This document shows positions 24,320-37,320 of a DNA stretch of 64,000 nucleotides, piece by piece; within the stretch, counting starts at the first letter, position 1; every line of letters begins with the position of its first letter. Source of the DNA: Galaxea fascicularis (Eukaryota > Cnidaria > Anthozoa > Scleractinia > Euphylliidae); contig OX419339.1 in the NCBI GenBank assembly GCA_948470475.1, positions 5,187,611 to 5,251,610 on the forward strand. The letters run 5' to 3'. Both the position numbers and the translations under genes were made by a program. Under the pieces are notes generated by a model. It did no database searches and was not told the origin of the DNA. It saw only the letters and a list, made by a program, of their open reading frames with translations.

Positions 24320-24414
24320 GGCCCAGTTCAAACGTGAACTTCACATGTGCCGAATCTAATGCAAATCATTTGTATTAGATTCGGCACATGTTAAGTTCGA
24401 CGTTTGACCCGGGC
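24320..24414. mobile_element. Near-perfect foldback MITE with about 45-bp arms
   Basis: Two arms of GGCCCAGTTCAAACGT...CATGTGCCGAATCTAAT and complement around a few bases. It lies 74 bases after the gene 2 stop, so it may be in the 3' UTR. Confidence 0.75.
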
Positions 24415-24734
24415 ATGAGTACTCCATGATAAAGCACTATCTATTAAAAGGTGCTCAATTTGTTGACTAGTCCTGAAGGCGTTAGGTCAACGTCGGAGCA
24501 CTGAAAATCAAAGGGATTCGCCAAGTTTTCGTATTTTCATAAACAAAATAAGAAAACTGAACCTTGACGAGATTGTAATTAATAACAGCAATTGCTGTAA
24601 TCTTTGTAGAATAGGAATATTTTAGTTTTAAATTCTAAATTTTATCTTGTACATAAGCTCTCCCACACATATCCTTTATTTAAACACGATAGGGTTTAAA
24701 GCACATGGCTTGTGGGGTCGTGTGAAAAAAAAAA

Positions 24735-24738
24735 CATA

Positions 24739-24769
<31 letters not shown>

Positions 24770-24869
24770 TTATAAGTGTATTTTATTATAGTGTCCCCAA
24801 TTAGTCTTCTTAGGCTAAACACATCGACACTTAAATAAAGGTCTTACTTACTTACTTACTTACTTACTA
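24735..24869. repeat. TA microsatellite and TTAC microsatellite
   Basis: A TA run at about 24737-24762 and a TTAC run at about 24844-24869. An AATAAA at 24834-24839 stands between them but may belong to a retroelement tail and not to gene 2. Confidence 0.7.
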
Positions 24870-25840
24870 GCTCAACGAAAGGTGAAAGAAACGCTTTGTA
24901 GTTGATATGTTACTGATCTCTTCATTGACATCAGAAGCCGATCACAATTTTTCGTGATTTCTAGGTGGAATACATGTTGAATACAACAACAGATTATAGG
25001 TTCCTCTATTCATAAATTTTCAAGCAAAAGTAGTGTTCTCCGCTGACAGTACAAAGCTGATTGAGGCTGGTCAAACAAACAAATCAATACAAACAGAGGT
25101 CCCGAGAAAATATAATCATATCACAAAAACGAAGTTAGAGCATACTGAATGACGGTTACTGTTAATCTATGGTGACAACAGGACTGAGTGCTATGGGCTC
25201 TAATAACATATTGTAGGATACAAGTGCATTATGCCTCATTTTTCTCAAAATGAGTTTTTATTTATCGAGCTGAGCTATCTTATTGAACACGGAATTTGGT
25301 ACTAAATTGATAGTTGAATTCCTTAAAAGAAAAAGTTTTTCATGTTTCTTGATATGACTGGGACCGCGCAGCAAGTTTTCGAGTGGATGGGCTAAAGAAG
25401 AATGCGTGAAGGAATTTTTTTTTTGGGGCGGGGGGGGGGGCATGCTTGTGGATTTCTATTCAATTTCTCTAAAGTGACGGAGAATGCTATTAAGTATAAC
25501 GATAATATATTTACAATTGTAACGACTAGTGCTTCATTCTGTCTATTTATCTGCGCGTTTGTCTTTGCCAGTAACTCTGGTCACTGTCGAATTAACGATT
25601 TTTTGCTATTTTTCACTCCGTTACTTTTGTTAAATTATTTTTGGTTTAATTTATTTTTATTCTTGCCCCTCCCTCTGCGCGGTCCCTGTATGAAGTACAC
25701 GTTTTTCAAACATGTTAACTGAGACACAAGCAACAAGTTTAGCGCTATTAAAGTACTTTATTGACGTTTGTCCTGCTTTCTAAAGAAATACAGGAATGGA
25801 TGTTTTTCGCAAAAGAAAGCGAAAACCGGAGCACCGTTCT
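24870..25840. other. Intergenic stretch, no gene seen
   Basis: AT-rich, with a G run at about 25426-25440. The open frame over 25402-25722 is low-complexity and hydrophobic without recognisable motifs. I do not call it a gene. Confidence 0.4.
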
Positions 25841-26088
25841 AGGGTGGTAAAGGGTATTTTCGCGACTCTTGATCGGCCCTTTTTTTCTACCGTGAAATGT
25901 GAAATGGCTACATTTTGTCCTTAAAGTAGCCGTAAAGCGTGATTTTGCTAAATTGTTTTCCGTGAAACGAGAAATAAATGTTCAATTCGCCGTGAACCGT
26001 GATTTTCATTATGTCTCTGTTTTTCGTGAATTGTGAAAGGACCGTTTTATTTTCGTGAAACGTGATCTAGACTCGCCTTTACCGCCCT
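25841..26088. mobile_element. TIR MITE with CCGTGAAACGTGA repeats and 7-bp target duplication
   Basis: The ends AGGGTGGTAAAGG and CCTTTACCGCCCT are inverted repeats, flanked by CCGTTCT at 25834-25840 and 26089-26095. The interior is a degenerate series of CCGTGAAACGTGA. Confidence 0.65.
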
Positions 26089-26739
26089 CCGTTCTGGCAC
26101 CGGCTGTCAATACATTTTATACTCCGGATAGCGACTTGCATCAAAAATTTTGTTTCTATATTTAAAACTTAACTGACAGCTTTGTAAAACGCAGTTAATG
26201 GAGCGTGACTTGCTGGGGCTGCCCTCCAACTGTCACGTTATATTTGTAAACACTACGTAACGCAAACGAGACATGAATTGACTTCTATACCCTAACATAT
26301 ACAACAGAGATCCCCTATTCATGTTGCAATACTGCCTGCTACATTGATATCTTTCGTTCCGTATGGCCATAAGGAACAACTATCCCCATTCATGTCGCAG
26401 TGAGCATTACACGAGGTCCTTGTATCCGATGGTACGTTAATCACCATTGGTTTAGTTGTAGACACCTGTCTAAGTATAAAAGATCTAGTAAAGTCCAAAG
26501 TATCACTCTAGATTAGCCTGTGTACAGCCGCCCTTTCCCCTCTAAAAAATCCATTCAATTGATCCCGATACAAAACGTGAACCTTTGCCGCTCTTTAGTC
26601 TTTTATGATTCGATTCGTAGTCGATTTCGACGGGTCTCTTCGCGTTTGATAACATTGCAGTGCTCGCAGTCGTGCTCGTAAGTACTCGTGGAAAACCCCG
26701 CAGAATATTCAAATCGTGTCCGTTGTTTATCTTCCGTCA

Positions 26740-26769
26740 GGGGATGGGGGATGGGGATGGGGATGAGGT
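26740..26769 (+). repeat. G-rich GGGGAT tandem, quadruplex-capable
   Basis: Four G4-5 runs separated by AT within 27 bases. Confidence 0.6.
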
Positions 26770-26863
26770 AAGTAATGTACATTGATTGACTGTACCACCC
26801 CGGGTAGCGCGAAATTTGCCTTGGGCCCAAGCCTCTTTCGCGACCGTGACCGATCACAATTAT

Positions 26864-27088
26864 TAGGGAGCTTAAGCATGCACGTTTTTGAGACGCGGAC
26901 GACAACCGGAAGAGGACATTTTTCGTGCCAGGACAGTGGTTTCTTCCAGATTTTTATACCAAGCATCTCTAATGGAGGAAAGATACTTGGCAATGCAAAT
27001 GCGGTCGTGTGAAAACAAGTTAAAATGGAAAACAGCTTACTTCCGGTTGCCGTCCGCGTCTCAAAAACGCGCGTGCTTAAGCTCCCTA
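26864..27088. mobile_element. TIR MITE, ends TAGGGAGCTTAAGCA
   Basis: The two ends match in inverted orientation over about 50 bases through TTTTTGAGACGCGGACG and CCGGAAG. The long minus-strand open frame over this region follows the element and is not supported as a gene. Confidence 0.65.
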
Positions 27089-27257
27089 ATGTCATTCGTA
27101 ATGCGCGAGGAGAAGAGACATTTGTGCGGGTGCAAGGATGATAGAGCATTAACTGTGGGCGAAAAAATTCCGATCGGATGGATTTTCTGGACGCAAACCG
27201 CCTCCGAGTTGAAAACGGTCGAAACCCGTGTGTGCTGCCTTGACTCCGTGTTATGAA

Positions 27258-27341
27258 TAGCCTGCGTAGCATGTCGAGCCGGGCGCACATCGTCCCCCTT
27301 TATTACTTAGCAACCAAAACCGCCATGCTACGCAGGCTATG
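27258..27341. repeat. Inverted repeat ATAGCCTGCGTAGCATG
   Basis: A 17-base arm and its complement about 50 bases apart, immediately left of the next TIR element. A small MITE or the hairpin end of a larger one. Confidence 0.55.
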
Positions 27342-27346
27342 TTATG

Positions 27347-29296
27347 CACAGGCGGCCCAAGCTCAAAATGACAATGGAAACAACGCGCCCCTTTGTTGGT
27401 TTGACAAATAAGGCACGAGGGTACCCGGGGAGCATTTTGGTTTGCGTGTTGACAAATCGTCGCTGGCTACCCCTGATTGGGCTAACTATCGTCACCCAGA
27501 GTACTTTGCCAACCGAGAATGTGTCCAAGTAAAATGTACAAGCCGGTTTCTGCAGTTGCGAGCGAAGAAATCTCGAAATAAATGTATCGTAGCGAAGTCG
27601 TTGTGGACGGAATCGCGTAGCGAGTGAACTGAAATGGAGCATCAACATCTCTTCTTCGATTCTACGGAGGAATTGAGTCGGCAGGGTTATTTTGGGTGGA
27701 TTTATTGGCTTCGAGCGGCGGACACTCCGGAAATCAGTGTGCAGCCTTGTCTTTCTTTTGGTAGTGGAAACCCACAGAACGATAACTCACCGAAATCGCG
27801 TCAGATCGGCCTGAGGAGCTGACAAACAACAAAGAATATCACACTGCAACAGGTTAAGTAAATTTTATTAACAAAACATAAGAATAACTGACTTTTTTTA
27901 GGAAAGCCGTTGCGATCCCAAACAAACCTTTATAAATTCAAACCGTTGTAATACAACACCTCCATATGCTACAAGGCGGGAGTCACGTTCTCGCGTAGTC
28001 ATTACGGACCTTTAAGCCCGCCGCACACGTGAGGAAAGAGCTGAGCAAAATTCCTCGCGAGGCAGTTAGCTCAGCCGTTTCCTCACGTGTGCGGCAAATT
28101 TTCGGTGAGAAATTCGCCTCGCGAGGTGATGAGGAAATATCAAACGTTTGATGTTTTCCTCATCGCCTCGCGAGGCGAATTTCTCACCGAAAATTTGCCG
28201 CACACGTGAGGAAACGGCTGAGCTAACTGCCTCGCGAGGAATTTTGCTCAGCTCTTTCCTCACGTGTGCGGCGGGCTTTAGCAAAGAGGACGAGAACGTG
28301 AACGTCGACGTCTATATCAGTTAGGGCACTGGGTCGAGACCTTCGTTCACTGCGGGAAAAATAAAAGCTTTAGCGGGTTAAGACGTGGTGAACGAAGACT
28401 GAAACAAAGTTGAGAATAATCACTAACTCTTTCGAAAATGGTTTCTTTTAAAGCAGTGGTTTACGCAGAATCCAGCAAACTTATCAAGCCTTCTTTGCGT
28501 GCAAATGTCGGGAGAGATTACCAAGCGAAACTGGATCGAGCGAGAAATTTACGTTGTTTACGAAAGAAGCTAACCAGTAAGTGCGAGAACTATTTATGCC
28601 AGCATCAAACAAAATTTTATTACAAGATTGCTTTACAAAAGTTAGATCCTCATGCGAAAAAGGCATCAGGACGAGACAGATAACAATACACACTATTCAC
28701 ATGCAAATAAGTGGCCGGGTATTCTGAAGTTTAGCCGACAGCGATAAGATAGTAAACAATAATTGAGTGATTGTGATCTTTTAGTTTACCGCATGTTTTT
28801 GTTTTCAAATGTAGAAACATTTAGAATACAACAGAAACTGCAATTCTAAGCAACGAAAGCCCAGAAAAAATGCAAAGAACTTGTCTTGTTCACGTTCAAG
28901 AGAAGACTTGCCTTGTTCCATCTTTTCGTGGTAAGGATCCAAGACCGTAAGGGAAGATCTGCAAAGCGATAGAAAACTGAGTTTATTTTCATTGCAACTC
29001 GCAGAAACAAGTCTTGGTTCTTCTAAAATCTTTCAAGAAGCCAAACGTCTTAAGAAATCCACATACTGTCCGAGGAAAATAACAAAACATGTGAAAACAT
29101 TACAGAAAATACTCACGTTCACCGCACGACGTGAAATGCCCCGAAATGGCGTCCTAAACGACATGTGGACGACGAGTTGTAGGCATGCAGGCATGCGCAG
29201 TACCACCTAATGTCGATTTCTTGACTTCCGGTCGTCGACGTTCACGTTCTCGTCGTCTTTGCTAAAGGTCGGTATTTTGAGCTTGGGCCGCCTGTG
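27347..29296. mobile_element. 1.95-kb TIR DNA transposon, non-autonomous, with a nested MITE
   Basis: The ends CACAGGCGGCCCAAGCTCAAAA and its complement (29275-29296) are flanked by the 7-bp repeat TGTTATG (27340-27346, 29297-29303). A second inverted block occurs inside: TTTAGCAAAGAGGACGAG near 28278 and its complement near 29245-29270. Interior frames of 60-80 residues show no transposase motif. The superfamily is undetermined. Confidence 0.6.
28015..28277. mobile_element. Almost perfect 263-bp palindrome MITE, TTA target duplication
   Basis: The arms start AGCCCGCCGCACACGTGAGG and pair for about 130 bases around ATCAAACGTTTGAT. TTA flanks both ends (28012-28014, 28278-28280), as in PIF/Harbinger elements. 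It is nested inside the 27347-29296 transposon. The low divergence between arms suggests a young copy. Confidence 0.8.
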
Positions 29297-29303
29297 TGTT
29301 ATG

Positions 29304-32048
29304 AAGGGAAGAACAGTGGTGGCATAAAAAGCCCAAAACAGCGAAAATAACGAAAAAGCACAACGGACACACAAGAGGTGAGTTTGTTTTGATGATCTTG
29401 CTTAAAAAATGTGGATATTTCAAAGTATTTAGCGTTGTAAATCAACGATATTTTATTTTCCATACAACGTCTTATAAAGCGCTCAAATTCTCAACGGTTC
29501 TCATGCAACCTAACACCGCGTAACATGAAACGTCACGTTCCAACTCGCACGGCCGTGACGCCTAATTAATTCATAATTAATTCTTCACTTTCTCTAAACG
29601 TGAGCTTGGCGCACCTGTGTTTTAACTGCCTACACTTTTGGCCGTGGAGAGTTACGCTTTTATATCGTTAATTTGTCTTTTACCGGCCTACTACTGTACT
29701 TGTCCGATCGCTCCAGCGCGGCTCTCCTTACGCGTCGGGGAAATAAGTTTAGGCTTTAGTCACACTATGGAAGTCGTCTGTCACGCCAATCGTGGAGCGG
29801 TCGGTACCCCCCTTTACGCCAAACAATGTCTTTTGTGTTTTGTTATTGTAGTCTGCCGTTATTTTGAATGCTCGAGGAAACTGCGACATTAATATGAGGT
29901 TATGTAACTTTTCCTTTTGCCGACTATTGGAAACACCTCACATTTAGCTTTTTATCAGCGGATAAATGTGAATGAGTAAAGAGCAAAGAGATCGCAAGGA
30001 TTGGTTCTCATGAAGCAGGTAACATAGTTGACTCTTGATAAGAATGTAGCCCTCAACCGAAAAAAATATTTAAGTAATTCACGAATATTGAGTTGTCCCA
30101 GATTGTGTGGGTGGGAAATCTTAGGTGTCTGTAATATTTGATGATACGAAGAACAAAAATTTTCTGTACAAGCGGTTACCAGCAGTCCGCAGTATATTAT
30201 GCTTTGAGGACATGTGAACCGCAAACGACACGTCGTCTGTTGTTTCCTCGGATAAGAAAATGAAACTAAAAAAATAGGGGTCGGTGTAAGCGGCGTCTCC
30301 TAGGTAACCATTGGTTGACTTATCACTGTCGATGACTTCATGTTATAGTCAACTTCTAATATGGTTCATTACTCGTTCGCCAGGAAGGTACAGCTAGACG
30401 GAAGAACTTGTATTGGACCCTCATCAGAACTGAACTCATTTCGCTATTCACAGTCACCGCACCTTTCGTGTCATCTCAAGGCTTTTTATCGTTTTAGTTA
30501 CTCCTGGTGGATGTTTTACAAATAACCACGCTTCACAAAGGACTCCACCATGCTGCACGCAAGGCAGCGCACCATTCGCTTGACCGGCGTTTCTTATCTA
30601 TAAATGGTTGTTATGGTTGTAAAAATTAACATAAAAATTAGATAATTTTTCTAAGACAACGTTTAAAACTTTTCATGCATATACTGCACTATCTTTGTTG
30701 TTCTGATTTGCTTGCGAAACCGGTTTTATAAAACCCAAGCTAAGTATGAATGGACAGTAATTTTATGACCCCTTTCGCGCAAAATAAAATCAGCAAACAA
30801 ACACAGAACTGCAACGTAGATCATATGGACAATATTTTTCATGTTTTATCATTTTGTTTTAATTTTAAACTGTAAAACTCACAAAACCGTGAACACTAAG
30901 AATTATTTCTGGAATGTTTATTGTTGTTCAACCAATCAGAGGCATACATAAAACGGGATGAGCATGCGGAAGTAGTATGCTAACCACAGGCACTTGATCA
31001 ACCCAATTGTGCGGTTTTCGTCAGCACCGGTAATTCGCCAAAACAAATTTTCGGTGAAACTGATCGATTTACGATAATCTTGAATCCAAAAAATCTTCAT
31101 ATTCCTTGCTTTAAGAAAATGCTAGCTGAAATGAACCTTCTTGTAACTTTTTAGGAAACTATTTTCTTTCCGAAAATGCTAGCTTACGTTTTTCACTGCC
31201 AAATACAGCGAATATGACCCTTTCGAAAACGTCAGCGGTTATGATTTCCCTATTGTGAATCTTTTAGGCAATCAGTTCAGTTACGAAACCCCGAGTGTAC
31301 TCTTTTATTGACGCCGAAAACCTAAGGCGAACTACCCTCCACCGAACAGTTATCCACCAAAACTTGTCGTTGGGTGCCCCTGCGATGTCTCCTGAAATTC
31401 AAGCACTTGAGAAGAACCATACGATATCAGAAGCCTTCATAGCCAGAGACATTTCGTTGTTTTGTTCCAAAAGTGCTCATTTTTGAAACCTTTAGAACAA
31501 GCGGCCAACAGGATGATTTCAAATATGTTGGAACTGGTTTGTGACGCTCTCTCACCTCGCTGGTGGGCGATGTGCAATACTGGTGATATTGAATGTTACA
31601 TCCTAGACCCAAAATACTTTTAAAGGTAAACTCCCGAAATTATCAATGCTTGACCGGTTAGAACAATTAAGAGTACAGAGGTTTTGTTTCCCAACGAAGC
31701 AGTTTAGCTAGTCGTTCGCCATTTTAGGGTTTTCCTTGGTTCTCAGGTAAAGAGTTTAGCGCTAATTTTACTGCGAATGGACTTGCGAGGCTGATAATCA
31801 AGGTTTTGGGCCAACTTTGGACTTGAACAAGGTACAACAAAGTACAGTGTTATCTATCGCTGTCGAGAATGCTTTCCATTTTAAAAACATGCCGCTGTTG
31901 TTTGCCATTCTAGAGAACGCATCAGTGCTGATCGCTGGTCGTTAATTTTCTTGGCGATCTTCACTTGTTAACGTTTGTTTTCTAAAAAAGCTTCTCTTTT
32001 TATTTAATGCTTTCAACATTTTTAAGTCTCTATGACGATGTTCCTTAG
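29304..32048. other. Intergenic stretch upstream of gene 3, no gene seen
   Basis: AT-rich, no exon resembling the family. The second duplicon resembles this DNA only from 31459 onward. The small frames here lack recognisable motifs. It should contain the gene 3 promoter, but I cannot place it. Confidence 0.4.
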
Positions 32049-32148
32049 AGGAAGCTGGAGTCTTTAACGCTGCTCAATCAGACTGACACGCAAGAGGCCA
32101 TCACAGCCAATACCACTGAGCAGCAGGAGTTCAAATCCTCGAATATGG
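32049..32148 (+). other. Gene 3 5' exon (5' UTR plus ATGG)
   Basis: Acceptor-like TTCCTTAG ends at 32048; the exon ends ATGG before the donor GTAAGC at 32149. Identical layout in gene 4 at 47108-47207. The 96 bases before the ATG have no in-frame continuation, so they are untranslated. Confidence 0.5.
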
Positions 32149-35100
32149 GTAAGCACTACATGCTTTAGTATATTCTTTTCACTGTCATCTATTACTATTT
32201 TGTAGTGTAATGGTTGGAAACATTTATCTAAGAAGCTGTACGATGCCCATGCCGCTTATTTTCGTGTACCAGTATCTGATATTGTGAGGAAAATTTCGGT
32301 GCTGGTTGCTTTTCGTGCAGTAGGGACACGTATGAATTCTTAGCTACCGAACCGAGAGCTAATGAGCTACAGATTTAAATTCAATGAGATTAGCGCTGCT
32401 TTGTTACAAACTTGACCGCGAGTTAACTTGCTGAATAAATATAATCCGAGTAAACATTCACTGTTTTTTCCCTTTTTTGGATGCCGTTATTTACATCATA
32501 TGCCTTGATGAATAAGGACATTGGCGAGAAGTCATGTCGAAGACTTTGATATTCTATGTTAGAAAACATCAACTGAAAACATTAACTGATGTTTTCTACA
32601 ACAAAATACAATATTCCGGGTTCGGTGCGCCAATACTCTGAATACTCTTTTCTTAATCATAACATGATGTCAGGCGTAAAAAATTCCGTGGTTATAGATT
32701 TGTTTCCCGAAAAACGTCTGAAGTTATAAAATCCCCGTGGGTTTATTTTCGCCGAAACGCGAAACTGAAACCGTGTAACAGTAAGTCGTGGAGAGAGTGT
32801 TCAACCGGACAGTTCTATTTGAGATCTTATTTTCACTCCATTAACCTTGTAGCTCTTACTCATGGTTTCTTTATAACAACCCATCATTGGATTTATTATT
32901 TACAGCGGATTCAGGTTGAGCGTTTAACGGACGTCAGTTATCGCGTTCGTTATCACGGTTGATTGGTTGCGTTGTGAGGCAAATTGTCAGACGTTGCTAG
33001 GCGGGTATGATAGCGTTCTGTCTCTTCTCTGACAGAACGCTATCACACCCGCCTAGCAACGTCTGACAATTTGCCTCGCGACGCAACCAATCAACCGTGA
33101 TAACGAACGAGGTAACTGACGTCATTAAACGCTCAACCTAAATCCGCTGTATTAAGTAACCTCAATGAAATTTATTAACCATTACACTTTCACATTGTTT
33201 CATTATTCACAGAACCAAGTTCATCTTAGCGTTTGTTCGTCTTTGTCACTTCATACGGCTTTCATATGCACAAGTGAACCTTTAACAACGACTACTGTTA
33301 AAAAAAAATATTGAAGGTGGTGTATATTTTAAATCCCAACCCGAATCGGCCAAAAGACTTGAGTAATAGCGTTACATGTCGGTTAGCTTGTCCATTCCTG
33401 GCGGTTGGCCCTCGCAGTTGTGTCCAGCAACTGATGATTTCACCGTGTCACGTTGTTCTAACGCCATTGATACCAGGCGATGAGACGAGATGAGTTATAT
33501 TTGGAAAATGTTATAGTTGAGGAATTCCAAGCACGAAATTAGGAATGAACGAACCTTGCTGAGACACAACGAATGTCTTCCATTGCGCAAGCGCATACAT
33601 GTAACTCAACGTATGACGTAACAAAACGGACAAAAACCACGATATAACAGAAAACACTTCTTCCTTATGACAGTCAGACACGCAAACACGAAAGGGTCGC
33701 TCTCATCCAAAAACCAAACGTTTCCGAGCTCAATGGGTCGACTGAACAACTGACGGCAAGTTTCACTCGTTTTTGAACTGAAGTGGTCAGTTTAGTATGA
33801 AACTTAATTCATTCAGTGAACACTCAACACAATTTACACACATACACACACAAAAAAAGCCAGTTAAATAGTGACCATCAAGTGGGGCTTAGGATGAGCT
33901 GAAAATGGATTCCTGATATTATTATCAGAGCTTAAAGTGGCTCAGAAAATATACTTCAATTTGTAATTTAGAGAATCGTACGAATCCCATCTATTAAACC
34001 TGCTGAATCATATAGTAACATGTTTATTTGTTTGTTTGTTCTGTTTTTGTGCCCTCCTGGGAGTTCAACACTTATTGAGAACTTCTTGACGTTTGCGACG
34101 TTCAGTATTTGAAAATTCAATTGGAAAATCAATAGCAGTTAGATGAAAAAATTCTGCCCTTTCCCGTGGTGCAACTTTGCTTGGCCAAAGGACTGATCAA
34201 TGCGCACGTGGTTATTCATACGTTTACGTTTTTTGAATTACTCCAGTGGGACTTGCCGTGAGGGGATTGAACAGAGTTACGACATACAGAACAAACTCCA
34301 GATTTTAATCCGTTGCTGTGTTATTGCATTAACTCCAAGCACAAGGCTGACCTCAGTTCACAGAGCCGTGGTTGTCATTTCATCGTTGAAGAATTTTTGT
34401 CTGTCTGCCTGTAATTGGTTGGCAAACCCTCGCGCCACTTTTTCAACCAATCAGAAGCAAACCACACTGAAGTGCTGACCTGCTCGCTTGGCGCCGGTTT
34501 CATGTAACTACTTCCGGCGATTTCTGATCGATTAAGTCATGTTTGCACCCAATGTGATTGGCCAGAGTAACTGTTTTAATTTTTTTTTCTACGACACTCA
34601 GTTGAAAATCGCTCTATACAGCTAGCGCCAAGCAATTTGCGTTCACAGTAACTCCAGAGTTTGAACCTTTGTGTTTTTTGTGGATTATCCCATTCAAGCA
34701 CAGGGCCTTGGTTCAAACCATCAGATGACTGAGCAAGATATCTACGACTGTCAACTTCCTGATGGCATCGGAGTGAAATGGAAGGATTTGGCGCGCGCCT
34801 TAGGCTACAGCCAAGCATTTATCAACGCCATTAAGGAGGACAAGAGCAACTCCACTAGGGAGTGCTGCATAGAGCTTCTGTGGCAATGGCTAGGTAGAGA
34901 GGGAAGAGATGCAACTGCTGGAAAACTAGCAGAGGCGTTAAAAAGGATAGAGCTTAAGAAGTTGGCTGACAATTTGATAAGAGGTGAGAAAAAGAGCAAG
35001 ACGGATAAGTACTGTTTGATTGGGCACACAAGTTCTTATCTTTAGGTGCTTAGTAGACCCCACGTGTTCAAAGAAAAGATTTCATTTATTATCTGGCGGA

Positions 35101-37280
35101 TGTCACTATTAACCGGATAAAATGTAGAAAGTCAACCCCTCTTTGAACTATCGGGACCAGGACTCCCAGCGCTATCTAGGGTATTTTTTTGAATACAGTT
35201 CACTTGTTTTGCACAAAAACATGGTTGAGTCTTAATGTGTGTCTGGGATCATATTTCGACTGAAAACAGAGTTAACGGGATGTGAAAGTTACGTGTATAA
35301 CGTACACCACGTTATGTTGGCAAAGTAAATTAATACCCATCTAGTTGCAACGTTTCTGAATACGAAATTTTTATGCATCCTCTACTCAGGGCCCAACCAT
35401 AGACCAGGAGTGGACACGAAAGACTTTGCAGGATCAAACGATCAAGTAAGTCATTCAGAGAATTTTCACGACGACCCAAAATGGGGAGGAAATTTCACTT
35501 GGCTAACCCACGAATATTTACCATTCGGTAAAAAAGGTTTGGCTTCCTTAAGCGCTATGTAAAAAGTCATTTTACGCAAGCAATCATGGGGATTTATACG
35601 AGTACCGGTAATAAATTCATAAAGGCGTCCATAGAGGCGTCACGTGTAGTGAAGGCAGACGATTATATTGCCCTGAACCAGAGATACCATATTGAACCCT
35701 TTCTTCTCCTGTACTATTTTCGGCATTATTAAATTTTTCAGGTCAGCCGATGTGAAAAATTAATCATTGAGATGACTGACCAACTTAGCAGCTTAAATGA
35801 AGAGGTATTGGAAATCATATTAAATTTAACGTCCACCTTCTGAAATTTATTTATTCGGTTCTGTAAAGAAAATATTTTTCTTTCGGCCACATTGCTTTTT
35901 GTTTTTTTTGTTTTTTTTGTCACTTTGTTGCACAGGTGTCCAAAATGAGAGCAAAAAATACAAGATTAGAAGAAGAACTTTTATGTGCCTGGCAGGAGGT
36001 GAGCAGACTGTTTTCATGTCATTATGCTGTTCATCGCTTTCAAAAAGTAGTTAAATTGTAAGGGTTTCAGTATGAAAGCCAAAAATTCGGGGAATATTAT
36101 TTGGAGACATTTAGTGCCTTTTTAAACATGGAACCGGTGTTTCCTTGTCAACGAAAGGAGACCAGTCACAGTTGTTTACTTGGTGCCTTTGCTGTCCATT
36201 AGAGTGTGGCTTGAGATGACTTTGTTTGGATAAAAACCTTGCGGCTTTTCTATTTTCAAAGTAAATCACACTTTTCTTATTGTTACGTTGCTATATTTCC
36301 AGCAACATGAAATTCAGTTCAACCGTACTTTTGTAAAACCCCCAAGACTTCTAACTTCAAAAAGGCGATCTACCGCTCTCGTTGGAGAGCCAGTCCTACT
36401 TTTTAAGGGCTCGGAAAAAAGTACAAGTTAAAAATTGGGTACACGTTACGCAGTCAACTCTCTCATAGCGACCACTTCTCGCAAGCGACCACCTCCCATA
36501 AGGCGACCACTTTGTAAATAACCGTTTTGTTTCTCAGTCAAATACTGTTTCAAAAACTCTCACGGAAGCGTCCACAACTCAAATTTCTTAAGTGACCGCG
36601 ACCACTTTTTAGGCCAGAAATATGACAATTTTTTTTTTTGGTTTTTGGTTTTTGGTTTCCAGTAAGCATCCACCCAACACGATCACGTATGATCGTTAGA
36701 AATCATTACTTAAATGACACAAAAGTTCAGTTTTTAATAACAGCGCAGATCCAGAGTGCCGACTGATACATGATAACAGTTTACCTACAGAAAAGAGGGC
36801 TATGATTAACTGTTGGTAATATAAAGAGGGATTGGTACCGTGATCTGCAGCAAAATCTTCAGGTCATACAAAGTTTCAAGAGTAGTATAAGATTTTCCAG
36901 GCGTTATTCGATGTGAAATATGTCAGTCCTTTCATTCTTTTCCCTGAGCCTGACTTTACCTAAAACTCTTGGTAATTAGATGCTTGGTTCACTTTTGGAT
37001 TTATTTTGTTGATTTTCCTCGTAAGTGACCACTTTGTCGTGCATCAAGGGTGGTCGCTTACGAGAGAGTTAATTGTACTTAAACAGTGAACACAGAGTGT
37101 ACAAAATATTATTTTTCGTTTTTTACTTCTTTTTAATACAGAACTCCAAATTACGTCTCAGAGTGAAAGAACTAGAAGTTATACGACAACAGGAAAAAGA
37201 GGTAACAATACTCGTTTTGCGACAAGACCGGCCATATTCAGTACTGTTATTCTATTATTATCACTAATAATAATAAAATG

Positions 37281-37320
<40 letters not shown>

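Noticed and set aside
24834..24839. Poly(A) signal for gene 2
   Set aside because: AATAAA is about 590 bases past the stop and next to microsatellite tails of likely retroelement origin, so it cannot be assigned.
26727..27290. 187-residue minus-strand open frame
   Set aside because: It runs through a TIR MITE and its inverted arms, has no domain-like pattern, and overlaps opposing frames of similar length. Treated as chance.
34576..34818. 80-residue minus-strand frame, conserved in both duplicons (also 49634-49876)
   Set aside because: Antisense to the death-domain exon; identity between copies only reflects the recent duplication.
34671..35045. Reading the gene 3 death-domain frame as a complete 124-residue gene starting MFFVDYP
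   Set aside because: The upstream residues lie before the inferred acceptor, the end runs past a good donor (34984), and all paralogues continue into further exons.
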